Positions 1 through 13,300 of a stretch of DNA of 60,000 bases are shown here, piece by piece. The position numbers and the translations under genes were made by a program. The DNA comes from Owenia fusiformis. Taxonomy: Eukaryota; Annelida; Polychaeta; Sabellida; Oweniidae. Positions within the stretch are counted from its first letter, which is position 1. The number at the start of each line of letters is the position of its first letter. The stretch covers positions 37,253,425 through 37,313,424 of the forward strand of contig CAIIXF020000010.1 in assembly GCA_903813345.2 (NCBI GenBank), in the 5' to 3' direction. The notes under the pieces were generated by a model, which searched no databases, was not told where the DNA came from, and saw only the letters and a list, made by a program, of their open reading frames with translations.

Positions 1-402
1 TTTACTTATACTGAAAGGAGACATCTTCCCCAAGGTTGATGTTCCTGTAGATAAGTGGAAAAAGAAACCATGATCAATTGGTGATGTGAGGGCCCTCTGG
101 TTGGTCCAATACCCCCAAAGGGGTCCCCACAATGTAGTAGATTTACAGAGTTGCTATTATGTTATACATTATTATGGAAATATCTATGCATCATTTATAC
201 ATTATGACAGTATCACAATTCTAAATAGTGAGTAAAAGGTGCTGTAAAGTGGCAAAATCGATTTTATATGGCCTCCATCCAGTCATACTATATAAATATA
301 TAACTGACCATTGACAGATAACATTTCTGTGCTTATAACAAAATAGAATATGAGACAATTCATTAGTTTGCTATTCTTGAGTAATTACAAATATAGGTTC
401 TG
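1..402. other. No gene recognised
   Basis: AT-rich sequence without a convincing coding exon. It lies on the 3' side of the minus-strand LINE fragment that follows and may be part of the same decayed element. Confidence 0.4.
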
Positions 403-768
403 TTAAAGTCTTTCTAGATCAAAGTTCCTTTTACTGAACATCTTAAACAGTGTACTTGCAAAGGTTCTCTGTATACAGGGTGTGTGCATAAGTCTAGAGA
501 ACAGCATAATATGATCATTTGTACCAGTATCAATGTTAGGGGCCAGTGTATTAACAGAAGCTAGAAAATTATTTCTCAAATCATTGTAGTGAGAGCACCT
601 GAGAGTGAAGTGTATCTCATCCTCAATCTCATTAGTGTCACATAAAGCACATTTTCGTTCCTCTAGGGGTGTATTGGTATAACGGCAGTCACAGTTTAAA
701 TTTGTGGTCAAGACTACGTGACCAGAAGATATTATTGAAAACAATGTACGGATGTTACAGTTCTTCAC
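403..768 (-). pseudogene. LINE (non-LTR retrotransposon) ORF2 C-terminal fragment
   Basis: An open stretch of about 121 codons on the minus strand ends in a pattern typical of the C-terminal part of non-LTR reverse transcriptase proteins: a Cys-X2-Cys pair (RKCALCDTNEIEDEIHF), then a His and a further Cys, followed by a Tyr/Leu/Arg-rich stretch. The reverse transcriptase core is absent, so this is only a remnant. The family level (CR1/L2/Jockey-like) is inferred from the general pattern; a second copy of this kind of C-terminal region occurs in the LINE near 52 kb. It lies upstream of the SLCO gene on the opposite strand and has no evident relation to it. Confidence 0.6.
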
Positions 769-1385
769 TCAAACGACAGCGTAATCTTGTTGACGTCGAT
801 TCTCAAGTGGAACTTTAATCAATTATTTGATGAATTAAATGTACGGTTATCAAGATAATACAACTAGAGCACAACCCCGCAAAAATTATATTCTATTCAT
901 TTCTATTTATTTTCAGCCAGACCTCTGCTTTACGTGATCGAGAGAAAGGATGAATTGAGGAATCAAACGTTAAGAAGGTCATTATCATATTTGACTTTCA
1001 ATGTAACACGAGCAATGCTCTTTAAATAATTGCAATTGGTTATTTTTTTTCTTGGTTATACGAACATTTGAGCAGCAGTGTAAAATGCTAAGAAGTACAG
1101 CGCACAGTAAAGTAGACAAAATGTTTTGAACTCATGTCGCCGATTTTACGGTGTAGAATTAACACATAAGGACTGGGTTACGCTATTTTAAGATTTAATT
1201 TGTTTTAAAGACAAATAAAAATAAACAAAAGTTTATTTTAGGAATTAAAGTTATTTCTAATCAGCGCCTTAATTGGTCCCACACTACTTTGAAGTTATAC
1301 AAAAAGCAATTTGGATTTGACGACAATACATCTAAAATCACGCTCGGATATTCAGTTTGTTTTTTACAACAAACTACAATACAAA
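769..1385 (+). other. Upstream region of the SLCO gene
   Basis: No coding exon seen. The 5' UTR and promoter of the SLCO gene should lie here or further upstream, but no clear TATA box or initiator can be assigned. A CRE-like TGACGTCG occurs near position 791; one such octamer is weak evidence. Confidence 0.3.
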
Positions 1386-4300
1386 ATGACGGCAAAAGAA
1401 ACAAAAAATGGAATATCTCACATTGATAGGAAAGTGTTGAAACGACAGGCTTCTTCTACAGACAGAACCTGTGGAGTAGGATCATGTACCCCACAATGTA
1501 TCCAGCCGATGGCCGACATGCGCCTTTTCGTTGTGTGTATTGGGATATTTTCTATGTGCTACGGAATGGGTCAGCCTTATTTGTCATCTTTTACATCCAC
1601 ACTTGAAAAACGATTCTCCCTTCCAAGCTCAAAGATGGGCATTTTGATGTCAACTGACAATGCAGGATTTGTCGTATCAACAGTCTTAGTGAGTCACTTC
1701 GGGAGGCATACGCATATGCCACGGCTGTTCTTCGGAGCAGGATGTCTCACCTCTTTAGCTTTCATCATAATGATTTTTCCACATTTTATATTTGGATCCG
1801 GAATGGACACAGGGGACATGTTAGGAGGATCCGCTGCAATGGGGTCAAATAACACAACTCTTGGTGGATCAAATACTCAGGAAGGTCTATGTGACACGAC
1901 AGCAGGGAATTTAACTTTAAATTCAAGCAATCACGAAAGAACATGCAACAATCAGGATACGGAATCGAACAGTAATAATATTGCATTTGGAATTTTTGCA
2001 ACAGCACAGTTCATGTTCGGTGTGTGCACCTCACCATTTTTCACATTGGGTCTGGTGTATATTGATGATAATGCACAAACTAAAAGACAATCATCGGCCT
2101 ATTACGGTAGGTTTACGTCCTGCAGTACCTAAATAATAAATATTGAGATAAAACTACTTCAATTCGAGATAGCAAGGGTCATCGAGCCTCGTGTGAAAGG
2201 GTTAAAGGTGTATATTTTGCTGAATTCATCTCAATTGTTCCTACTGATTATGTGCATTGCGCACGAGTAACACGCATAATAGCTCGAAAAGCTTCATAAC
2301 GCGTATGTATAGGCATCAGTGAGGCATCAGTTTTCTCTTGGTAATTTGTGTACATACATAACTCGCTAATCTACACAAATCATAAATATTTTCAACTCGT
2401 ATAAACTTATGACTTGGTCATATTTGCTCCGATCCATCGGCCGGCGCCTGGCTGTTTGAGTGTTTCGTTCAATATTGTATTCAATTTTGAACAAAATTCT
2501 CAACCGGTCGGGCGCTGTAGTGAAAATCGGAGCAAATGTGACCAAGGCATTACTTAACTCGACCATACCAGCTTATTTCTCGGTTCCATACAATTAAATT
2601 GTCCTTAAACATAATTGTTACACTCAAAATAAATAGAGAACGCGTTCTCGTTTGTGCTTTACTGAATTTGAACTACCACTCCCATGCATACATGACTCGT
2701 ACTTATCCTCACAATATTAACCTCAACCATATGTATGTGCAGACATTACTCGTTAATACCAACATAATGTCTAACCATATGTATGTGCAGACATTACTCG
2801 TAAATACCAACATAATGTCTAACCAAATGTATGTGGGGACACAACTCGTAAATACCAACATAATGTCTAACCATATGTATGTGCAGACATAACTCGTAAA
2901 TACCAACATAATGTCTAACCATATGTATGTGCAGACATTACTCGTAAATACCAACATAATGTCTAACCAAATGTATGTGAGGACACAACTCGTAAATACC
3001 AACATAATGTCTAACCATATGTATGTGCAGACATAACTCGTAAATACCAACATAATGTCTAACCATATGTATGTGCAGACTTTACTCGTAAATACCAACA
3101 TAATGTCTAACCAAATGTATGTGAGGACACAACTCGTAAATACCAACATAATGTCTAACCATATGTATGTGCAGACATAACTCGTAAATACCAACATAAT
3201 GTCTAATCATATGTGTGTGCAGACATTACTCATATGCCAATAATTATTCCTACACAATTTAAAGTAATTTAATAGACTACAAACCTGCATGACTTGACAA
3301 ATGCCATCATGAATCTGATAAACGTTATTTACTAACAATACTCCTGCATAACTCGAAGGCTTAACATAATTTCAACATAACTCAACTCGCATGCCGCACT
3401 GACAAAACTCGAATACACCAGTCTAACTTGTATGGCAAACCTTCTTCGATGGCACTAACACAACATATTATTAATGCCGCTGTAACTACTCTTACAATCC
3501 TGCAAACACACACTTTGATACACGTTCCCATCGACTTTGACCGGATAGTTTTCTTTTATAATAGGAGTCTTGTTTGCAATCAGGATGCTGGCCCCGGTGT
3601 TGGGATATCTGGTGGGTGGATGGATGTCTACTATTCCCGCGGATGTTCAATGTAAGACATGTAAATGCCTTTCACATTTCGTTCGTTGCATTTCCTAATC
3701 CGAGGATTTGGTAAAGGTTCAAATGTTAACATGGCTTGCTTCCTTATAAACGTGAAATCCTATTCACTGTTCAGGCAGTAAATCTGCGTTTCTATCTTCA
3801 ATCTGCGGTATCTTCAATGCCAGTTCTGTTTACGTCATTTAATTTTCAGCGTTTCATATCTCACCACGTGATCCCCGTTTCATCGGTGCATGGTGGCTGG
3901 GGTACGCTGTCTTGGCAATCCTTATGTTCCTCTCCGGGGTTCCGTTGCTCTTCTTTCCTCGACACCTGAAAAAATTGACAGCAAAGGAGAAAAAAAGAAT
4001 CGATGCAGAGGAAAGTAACGCGATGGGAGGTGGTTTCAACAAGGCTCTCGTGGAAATGAAAGGTAACTATAGCAACAATGCATCGGGAGGTGGCCTTTCA
4101 ATAAGGCTCTCGTAGAAATGAAAGGTAACTATAGCAACAATACAACGGGAGGTGGTTTCAACAAGGCTCTCGTGGAAATGAAAGGTAACTATAGCAACAA
4201 TGCAACGGGAGGTGGTTCAACAAGGCTCTCGTAGAAATGAAAGGTAACTATAGCAACAATGCAACGGGAGGTGGTTTCAACAAGGCTCTTGTAGAAATGA

Positions 4301-7300
4301 AAGGTAACTATAGCAACAATGCAACGGGAGATGGTTTCAACAAGGCTCTCGTGGAAATGAAAGGTAACTATAGCAACAATGCAACGGGAGGTGGTTTTAA
4401 CAAGGTTCTCGTAGAAATGAAAGGTAACTATAGTAGCAATGCGACGGGGGAGGGTTGTTTCAACAAGGTTCTCATGGAAATGAGAGGTAGCTACAGTAAC
4501 AATGTAACGCTAACGGGAAGTGGTTTAACAAGACTCTCGGGGAAATGAAGGGTAACTATAGTAACAATGCAACGGGAGGTGGTTTCAACAAGGCTGTCAT
4601 GGAAGTGAAAGGAAACTATAGTAACAATGCAACGGGAGGTGGTATCAATAAGGTAACTATAGTAACAATGCAACGAGAGGTGGTTTCAACAAGGCTGTCA
4701 TGGGAGTGAAAGGTAACTATAGTAACAATGCAACGAGAGGTGGTTTCAACAAATGCAAATGAAAGGTAACTATTGTAACAATGACGGCACTTTTATTTTT
4801 ATGTTATACCCGATGTACGAAGGCTGTTTATAAAGTTTGGTGCAGTTTGATCTTATTTCAAGAGTTTTTGATATGCATTTTTTCATATACGTATTAACAA
4901 AATATTGAGAAATGTTTTCTACTATTTTCAACAGTGAGTCAAACGTCAAAAACTCCCCAAAGAGGCATGTCTCTGTGCCTGTGACGCTAGTAGGTCGAGT
5001 CACTTTCAAGTGTGCTAGTTTCGTGGCTTATTTTTGAAATATTTCAATTTCAATGTTTTATTCCGCTCTGCCTGTTTATGCTATTTATTAATATTGTTTA
5101 CATAAAGGAACTATAAAAAACTATTCCACTCTCCTTCATTGGTTTTCTCTCAAAGTAAGCTCCTCCATCGGGTATGAATTTCTCGTGTCTTGCTACCCAA
5201 GCACCGAATGCTGCTTTGTAGGCCTGGGTTGGAAGAGCTCTGACTTCTTCATCAACAGCATCTTTGACCGCCTCATCATTATTGAAGGGGCTCCCTTTTA
5301 ATCCACCTTTGATTTTTCGGAACAGTACATTGAGCCTCTCCGGGGGTCTATGGGGAATGGTAAACTTCAGCTTCTCTATAGATGCTCTCACCAGGTTACA
5401 TGTTCTGTATGTGGCGAAGCGTTATCGTATCAGGCATCTTTGTTTTATTTGAGATTGGTCTTCCATTTTGACAAAAATGGCTGATTATATTATAATAATA
5501 TGGGCCTAATTTTGGTTGCCATAGCAATCATAATTTCCCTAAATAAGGAGATATAGCTAACAAACATCACAGAAATGTTGCAACTTCCTACAATGAAATA
5601 ATTGTATGTTTACGTTTTTATTCCAGATTTACCTAGAGCCATCTGGCGGTTGTGTAAGAATCCAGTGTACATAATTGCGGCTATTGGCGGTGTCTGTCAC
5701 GTGTACATCTACGCCGGATATTTCTCGTTTCTCCCCAAGTTTATCCAGTCGTACTATCGGTTACCCATATCCACTGCCAGCGTTATTACAGGTATTTTCT
5801 GTTTCATATCATGCCAATAGTAAGTAATACCATTGTTAAGTCTCCAGATAATTAATACACCTAAAATATACTGCGTAAATTAAAGATAAGGCATTAACAT
5901 GCAAAATGTCACCACTGATTTCTATGATAGCTGTTTAGTGTAGTGAATGCCCTTTCTGTACACATTCTAGGAATGAGTTTCGCTTTGGCGGGATCATTTG
6001 GCAATATCGCAAGCGGTATCATGTCCTCTAAATGGAACATGTCTGCAAGGACGGCTGCTATTGGTTGTTTTGCATCTGCCGTCATCAGTGCAGCTGGATT
6101 TGCTTCGTTGATGCTGTTCCCATGTAATGAACCAAAGATCCAGGGCTTTCAAATGGGAAGGTAGGTCCCCTATAACCTATAAAGAGACTATTCAGAGTTA
6201 ACCTTATCGTACCCCCTCCCCTCCAATCATTAAAGGGGTTATACCATCATTATAATTAAAGTACAAAGTGGTATATTTTGACTGAGATATGCACACATAG
6301 AGGCATGTTCATTACAATCATCTTGGATTTCCAAGGTATGATGTGTTCTGAAAATCAAACTGGGAAACGAGTATGCATTAAAATGGCAATATTGGATTCT
6401 AGTTTCTATCACAAAATTGCCAAGTCGCCGATATACATATAGTAAAACTCATTCATTTTATAAATCTCATTAAATATCTCGGGAAATCAAGGTAGGAATA
6501 ACCATTATACATTAGACAGGACTAAAGAACATGTAAATGGAGTTTGCATACCCCGCCCACCTACCTACCACTTTATTTGGTATTTTGAATTGTTCTCGGA
6601 TAATGCAGTCTGGAAATATTGATCGCAGAAAAATGAATGGCCCGTACACCCCAGTCACATTTGTCGTACGGAGGCCGTGCGTCGACCGCAGATCAATTAA
6701 ATCAGTGTATTTATGCGTCGAGCGTAGAAAAACTACGCTAGCCTTGCGGCCTCCGTACGGCGTATCCAGTTTTTTACAGGCCGCAGGGTCGCAGTAGAAA
6801 TTATAACTCGGAGTAACACCCCAGTCACATTTGCCGCACGGCGGCCGCAAGTCGACCGCAGACCAATTAAATCGGTGAATTTCTGCGGCGAGCGTAGAAA
6901 AACTACGCTAGCCTTGCGGCCTCCGTACGGCGTATGCAGATTTTTACAGGCCGCAGGGAAGGCGTAGAAATTATAACTCGGAGTTATAATATTTGTTCAT
7001 TTCTGAGGTCTCCGTAGAAATCAACTGGCTCAACAAGATTGAATCATTATTTGTCAAGGTTTCACGATCACTTTCCATTTGATATTACATCCTAGCACTA
7101 TGAATAACATTTATAAATTGTCCCGATGTAAATAAAATGAAAAAAAGTATTATTTATCAACAGAAATTTAAAATTCACCGTGCGGCTGCCGTGGGAAATG
7201 TGACTGCAAAAGTATGAGAGCGCAGAAATTCCACGGCGAGCGTAGAAATGTTACTGGCCGCAGAAATGATAGACCGCAAGGTCGCCGTAGGAAATGTGAC

Positions 7301-10300
7301 TGGGGTGTAAGGGCAGTACATATGAAGAATCAAGGGGAGCACACTGGGGGTGGCAAAAATTCTCGTTGGGGTACATGTTGATGGAATACGTAGAATTGCC
7401 GTGTTGCACAAGTTCATTGTTTAAGGCTGGCGCTAAAGTCCTTGATGTGGGATCAGAGAGACAATAAACATATATTTTTTATATGTGCTTGATTCAGTCG
7501 ACTCATTTGGCGGATTTTCTACATAATATTTGTGCTACACGAAATGTGGTATTTCCTAAATCTAAATATGACTGCGTTATTTGAGAATTAGTTGACGTTT
7601 CGTTATTCTGTTTACTAACTTAAAGATTATCTCTAGTCTGTTCAGTTCAGTCCATTCAAACGATATCGCCTGATACTGATCGGGCCAATTTGGGTTAATA
7701 GGCCATCGTAGTCTTTTAAATCAGTCAAACAGTTTAAGTGTTTGATTAAGATACTTGTGTATGTAAAAAAGTGGACGCACGTAGTCTCGTGTATAAATGC
7801 ACTTTCATTTGTTTTATGATTAGTGATACCATCTCAAGTGGATTGTGGCTCAAGCTATGGCCGTAAATTAATGATAATTTCGTGATAGCTAAAATGCCGC
7901 CTGGAGTTGTTGTTCTGATGACGTTTCAAGTAAACAAATGGCGGACACCTGTTGCTCGATTGCTATGATAACTGTACAATATTTACATGAGGAGATGCTT
8001 TTAGAGTCATAATCCATGTTCTTTTTAACTACATTGATATTCTCTTAACCGAAGACATCAGAAATCCAGAGGAATCCATGGTGATAAGCGACACGAAGAG
8101 GATTTAGAAACCAATCAAGTCTACTGTACACTAGATCTACTAAGCAAGCTAAGCGGCAGGTGATTTTAACGAAGGTAGGCCTTATACCTCTCATTATGAT
8201 ATAAAGGTTTCTTAATATATAAACATGTTGACTTCTTTATTGACTACTGGGTACGAGTGCACTTTAACACAGCCTACTATAATTCATAAATGAATTGGCT
8301 CAGTTGCAAATAAAAAACCTTCCATTATTACTGATCATACAAGTACGTGGATATTAAAACTACGGCTGATTGATGTCTAAAACATGAATGTCTATTTCCC
8401 TATTTAACTTTATTTAAATTTGTGTTTATATTTGTTATAGCCAGCTTAAGAATAAACTAAACAATACTATGGCATTTGTTAATGGGCTATCCAGGGTGAC
8501 TTTTATCACAGGCTTATAAACTTAAGACAGTGTCACATTCTACTTGACCTCATTGGGTGAATGTCTGTCAACGGGCCTGATCACTTACATTAAAATTAAT
8601 TGTTTTGTTCTTGTTTTATCATTAATTGATTAGATATCTCATGTACATGTAAAATCTATTTTGCGAAATTATCATTGAATGTATAATTTGTTTCACTGTA
8701 CTGTGACCTATAATTGTCTCATGTCATCTTTGTTTTGTATTAATATGGGTACCTTAAAATTTATGAGTCCACACTTTACTTAATGCATTCGTCCTCTATG
8801 GAGCAAATGACTAGAACAGAACGGAACAGCCGGCTTGGAATAGAAGCTTATTTTTTATTTGATTTACTAATTCATAGATTCTTGTGTGCTTTGTGTACAT
8901 TTATTGAAACAACTAATGGTTCTTGATGTGATAAATTTATTTATTTATGTATTTTGTTCCAGGGTATCTGACCAACTGGAAAACCACAACGACTGGATGA
9001 TTTTGATTGTTAGTCATTGACACATCTGTCATTTCCAAACTATATTACCTGAAATATAGAAGAGAGAGAGATAGTCATGATGACAATGGAAGTCACGGCA
9101 ACCTAACCATTCAAGCATGGAGTCTGCCGACCACTACACAGAGGGTTATGAATCAGATTCAAGTGAGGCAGGAGATCTCGGCCTTGGTCTAGGATTAAGG
9201 CCAGGTGGTATTCCAGTTGATGTCGTACCTGATAGATTGTACTGTGTCCCTAATGTTTATCCAAAGGTCATGAATGACTTTGTCGCATCTACGGAGGACG
9301 ATCCTGATATCAATCCAGCCTTGACTGAAGAAAAGGTGTCATCACACTTTAAGAAATGGTTTCGTAAAACGAAACGGGATTTGAAATCTAACAATTGTTC
9401 AAGTGATTCTGATGACAGTGACTTAGCAAGCACTCACAAAAGTCAAAGTGGGAATGATGACAATCTGTCTGGTGAGAGTTCCCCAAAGGCACCCGGTGCA
9501 GATGAAAAAATAGATGCATTGGAACAGGTTCTAGCAGAAAATAAACGTTTAGAGTCGGAGCTTGACAAATGCCAAAAACAACTTCAGGCCAAAAACAGAG
9601 CAATTGATATGTTACAAAAGAAGATTTCACAGAGCCAAACAGAACACAATGAATACCAAACACGAATAAAATCAGTAGAGACGCAACTGGCAAAAGAAGT
9701 TAACAGCCTGCAGTTTGATGTAGAGTACCAGAAAAGTTTATTTCAGGACAGCCAATCAACCTGGAATGAAAGGTTTGAGAAACTTTGCCAAGAAAATTCT
9801 TCATTGACTGAGAAAATCAATGCAAAAGTAGGAGAACTAAAGAAAGTGGAGCGAAACAATGCAGTTTTAAAGGATCAACGAGATGAACTGTTAGAACTTT
9901 TGACTGTGCAAGACCAGCAAAAATTCCAACGTAATCACGAACAATCTACTCCTACTGGACGAAACGCTATGTCTACAGCTGCAGAGATGGTCACATTGGG
10001 GGCTTGTGTGTGTCACGTGGTACAAGATCCATGTAAATGTGCAATGACTGCTGCAGACCTCAAGAAACAGTTGATCACTGTAAAGGAAGAGAATTTGAAT
10101 TTGAAAAAGCTCCGAGAGGAAAGTCTAAACACTGTTGATGCCTACAGAAGTGCATTTGATGATCAACTGAATACCAACAAAATGCTCATAACGGAAGTGG
10201 CAGATCTGGCAATAATGCCTCAACCCTCCCGCGTAGAGAAGGCGAAGAACGTACTTACTTGGATAATAAAGCAACTAAATGAAGAAGAACCTCCCCCTAA

Positions 10301-13300
10301 ACTACCTGAGGCCTGGAAAGCTTGGAAGGAAAAAATGTCAACCTCAAAGGAGGAGAACAGCGTTCCAAATAAGAAACCAACTATTAAAGAGATTGTGCCC
10401 TTTTCTGGTATTGAAATATCAATAGAGGGTATATCAGTGAGCTGTCATGGCGAGCGGGAACTGATTCAAACGATGCTTCAACTAGTCCATGATAAAACTG
10501 AAGCACTTGCACATTCCAAGATTAATACTAAACTATTTGCCAGCCGAGTAAAAGAACTGGAAGACATAGTTTCACAATACAAACATATTGATGAAGAAAG
10601 GGCACATCGTCTTTTGAAACAAGTCGAATACTAACTGCAAATAAATACTGGTTAACTATCCAACTTTCAATAAAGGATTAAATGTTATTTTCTTTGGGTG
10701 TTGAACAACTGTACATCATTTAGGGGAGTTTGGTTGAATAACAGTGGCAAATATTTCCCAATGTTCATGACTGAATCACAACACAACTTGGATAGTATTA
10801 AGCGTTGAAGTTAGAGTAGAGATAGTTGTCGCCCCCTTGGTACTGCCTTTATATGGGGGGAGTAATGTGACCCGGGTTAATAATCTGTTTTGCAATTGTA
10901 ATGGGACGTTTAATTTAAGGTTTGAACATTTTCAGTTTTGACACGAATAGGCTAATCAGTGATAAATTAATACATAACGTATACTCATCAATAAAATGAT
11001 CTACTTTGATCAAGTTTGTAACCCATCTTGAATACTAGTATTGAAATTCTTCCACTATGAAAGTGTTCATACATTAAGTTAGACCCATGGTTTATTTTTG
11101 ATATCTCTAGTACGTACATTGCTCTTATACATACCTGCCAACCTACCGTATTTTTACGGGAATCTACCGTAAATTTTTCGTTTTTCCGTAAAAAAATGAC
11201 AAACTACCGTAAAAAAATACCATTTTTTTCCCGTAAAAACGCCCGTAAAAAAATCTACCGTATTTTTTTCGTAATCTACCGTAAATTTTATTTTTAAAAA
11301 ACTCGTTTATTCCATGAGAACGGCCGTAAAATCTACCGTAAATTTTTGAAAATCTACCGTAAATTTTCGAAAATCTACCGTATTTCTGCTAAAATCAACA
11401 GTTTTTTTGTTCAAACTACCGTAAAATTTCCCGTTATTCGTTGGGAAATGCTGAAAAATTGAAGTCTCCCTGTACTGTCCCTGTAATATTCCTTCAACAA
11501 CCCGAATATATATAGGTATCGGCAGGTCTGTGGTTATCAGGTTATTGCGCATTTATATAAGTAAGCTTGCGTGTAATCAGTCCAAACACCAACTACCACT
11601 AGCTAGAAAGAATTCTTTCTGCCATGATTTTTGTAGTTAACCAAACCCTTTTGTACACAGATCTTTATTCCGAATGCAACAAAAATATGATTTTAGTTGC
11701 GCTTCATCTAAATAAATGAGTGGAAATCATTAATGCGTATGCATATTTAGCGTATGAAATATGCGTAGTTTGATTTGTTATGATCAGTAATGAACGCCAC
11801 ATATACATTATACATAGTTTAATCAATTTGTTTACAGTACGATAAAATGTTGTATTTTTCATCAGAACATTTTATCAGTAACAAATACATAATTAAAAAA
11901 TAAAGCATTGAGTTCTGGTTTATTATAAAAGTATTGTGATATCCGAATCTGAACGATGTCTCAGTGGAAAGGTTTCAGCAAATGCTCATAACAGATTATT
12001 TTTGAAAGACAATTGATCTGTACTTATTTTCTATTTGTGCCAGACAAACACGTTGATATCATTAGAGACTTGCGAGTGAACAAAGCAATATTTAATACCA
12101 TATGATTCCAATGTTATATGAACATTATGTCTGTCATTTCAATTCGTTAGAGTGATAGATCATCTAAGATGGTGAGTAAAAACGTGTAAAATCCATATTT
12201 TGTATTTCAGTAAATGTTTCATTCATGGTATTTCCAAACATCCTGATATCTAAAAAACTGGTTAGAAGGTGAATAAAAGTGGAGATATGAATATTGTGTT
12301 CGTATTCTGAATCAATCTAGATTTATTGTAAAAGAGTTGTAAAAGAGTTGTATATGTACATTTTGCTGAAACATTAAAATCCAAAGTTGCTGTCAGTCCA
12401 TTGTAGGCATGGTAAATGAAAAATAAAAACGTGTTTAGTCTCTATTAATTTTTGAAAATAGTATATCTATTTTTTCTTGAAAATAATAGTTTCGTATAAT
12501 TCTCAGGTAGTAGTTCTGATTTAACAACAATATGACCACGTAAACATTGTATTAATATAGAAAACCGCACTGTATAAAGGTTTAACTACCGCATTTTTCA
12601 AAATCTACCGAAAAATACCGCATTTTGGCAAATCTTCCGCAAAAGTACCAGTTTTTCAAATAATTACCGTAAAAACTACTGCAATTTTCAAAATCTACCG
12701 TAAAACTACCGCATTTTTTCAAAATCTTCCGCAAAAGTACCGTTTTTTCAAAAAATTACCGTAAAAACTACCGCAATTTTCAAAATCTACCATAAAACTG
12801 CCGCATTTTTTCAAAATTTTCAGCAAAACTACCGGTTTTTTCAAAAAACTACCGTAAAAACTACCGCATTTTTTCAAAATCTACCGTAAAACTACCGCAT
12901 TTTTTCAGAATCTTTCGCAAAACTACCGGTTTTTTAAAAAACTACCGTAAAAACTACCGCATTTTAAAATCTACCGTAAAACTACCGCATTTTTTCTAAA
13001 TCTTCCGCAAAACTACCGCTTTTTTCAAATTTTACCGCAAAATTACACTTTTTTCAAAAATCTACCCCAAACCTCTGAAACTACAGTATTTTTTTAAAAT
13101 CTACCGCAAAAACTACCGTATTTTTTTTAATCTACCGCAAAAACTACCGTTTTTTTTTAAATCTACCGCAAAAACTACCGTTTTTTTCTAAAATCTACCG
13201 CAAAAACTACTGCAATTTTGTTGAAAAATACCGCAAAAACTACCGTATTTTGAAAAAATCTACCGCAAAACTACAGCAATTTAAAAAAAATCTACCGCAA

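Noticed and set aside
2709-3197. Minus-strand open frame of 162 codons with LVFTSYVCTYIWLDI repeats
   Set aside because: Effect of the 48-bp repeat in SLCO intron 1.
6512-6850. Open frames of 86-112 codons on both strands
   Set aside because: They lie over the GC-rich terminal part of a non-autonomous transposon and show no protein motif.
9388-9693. Minus-strand open frame of 101 codons
   Set aside because: Antisense shadow of the CCDC125 coding exon.
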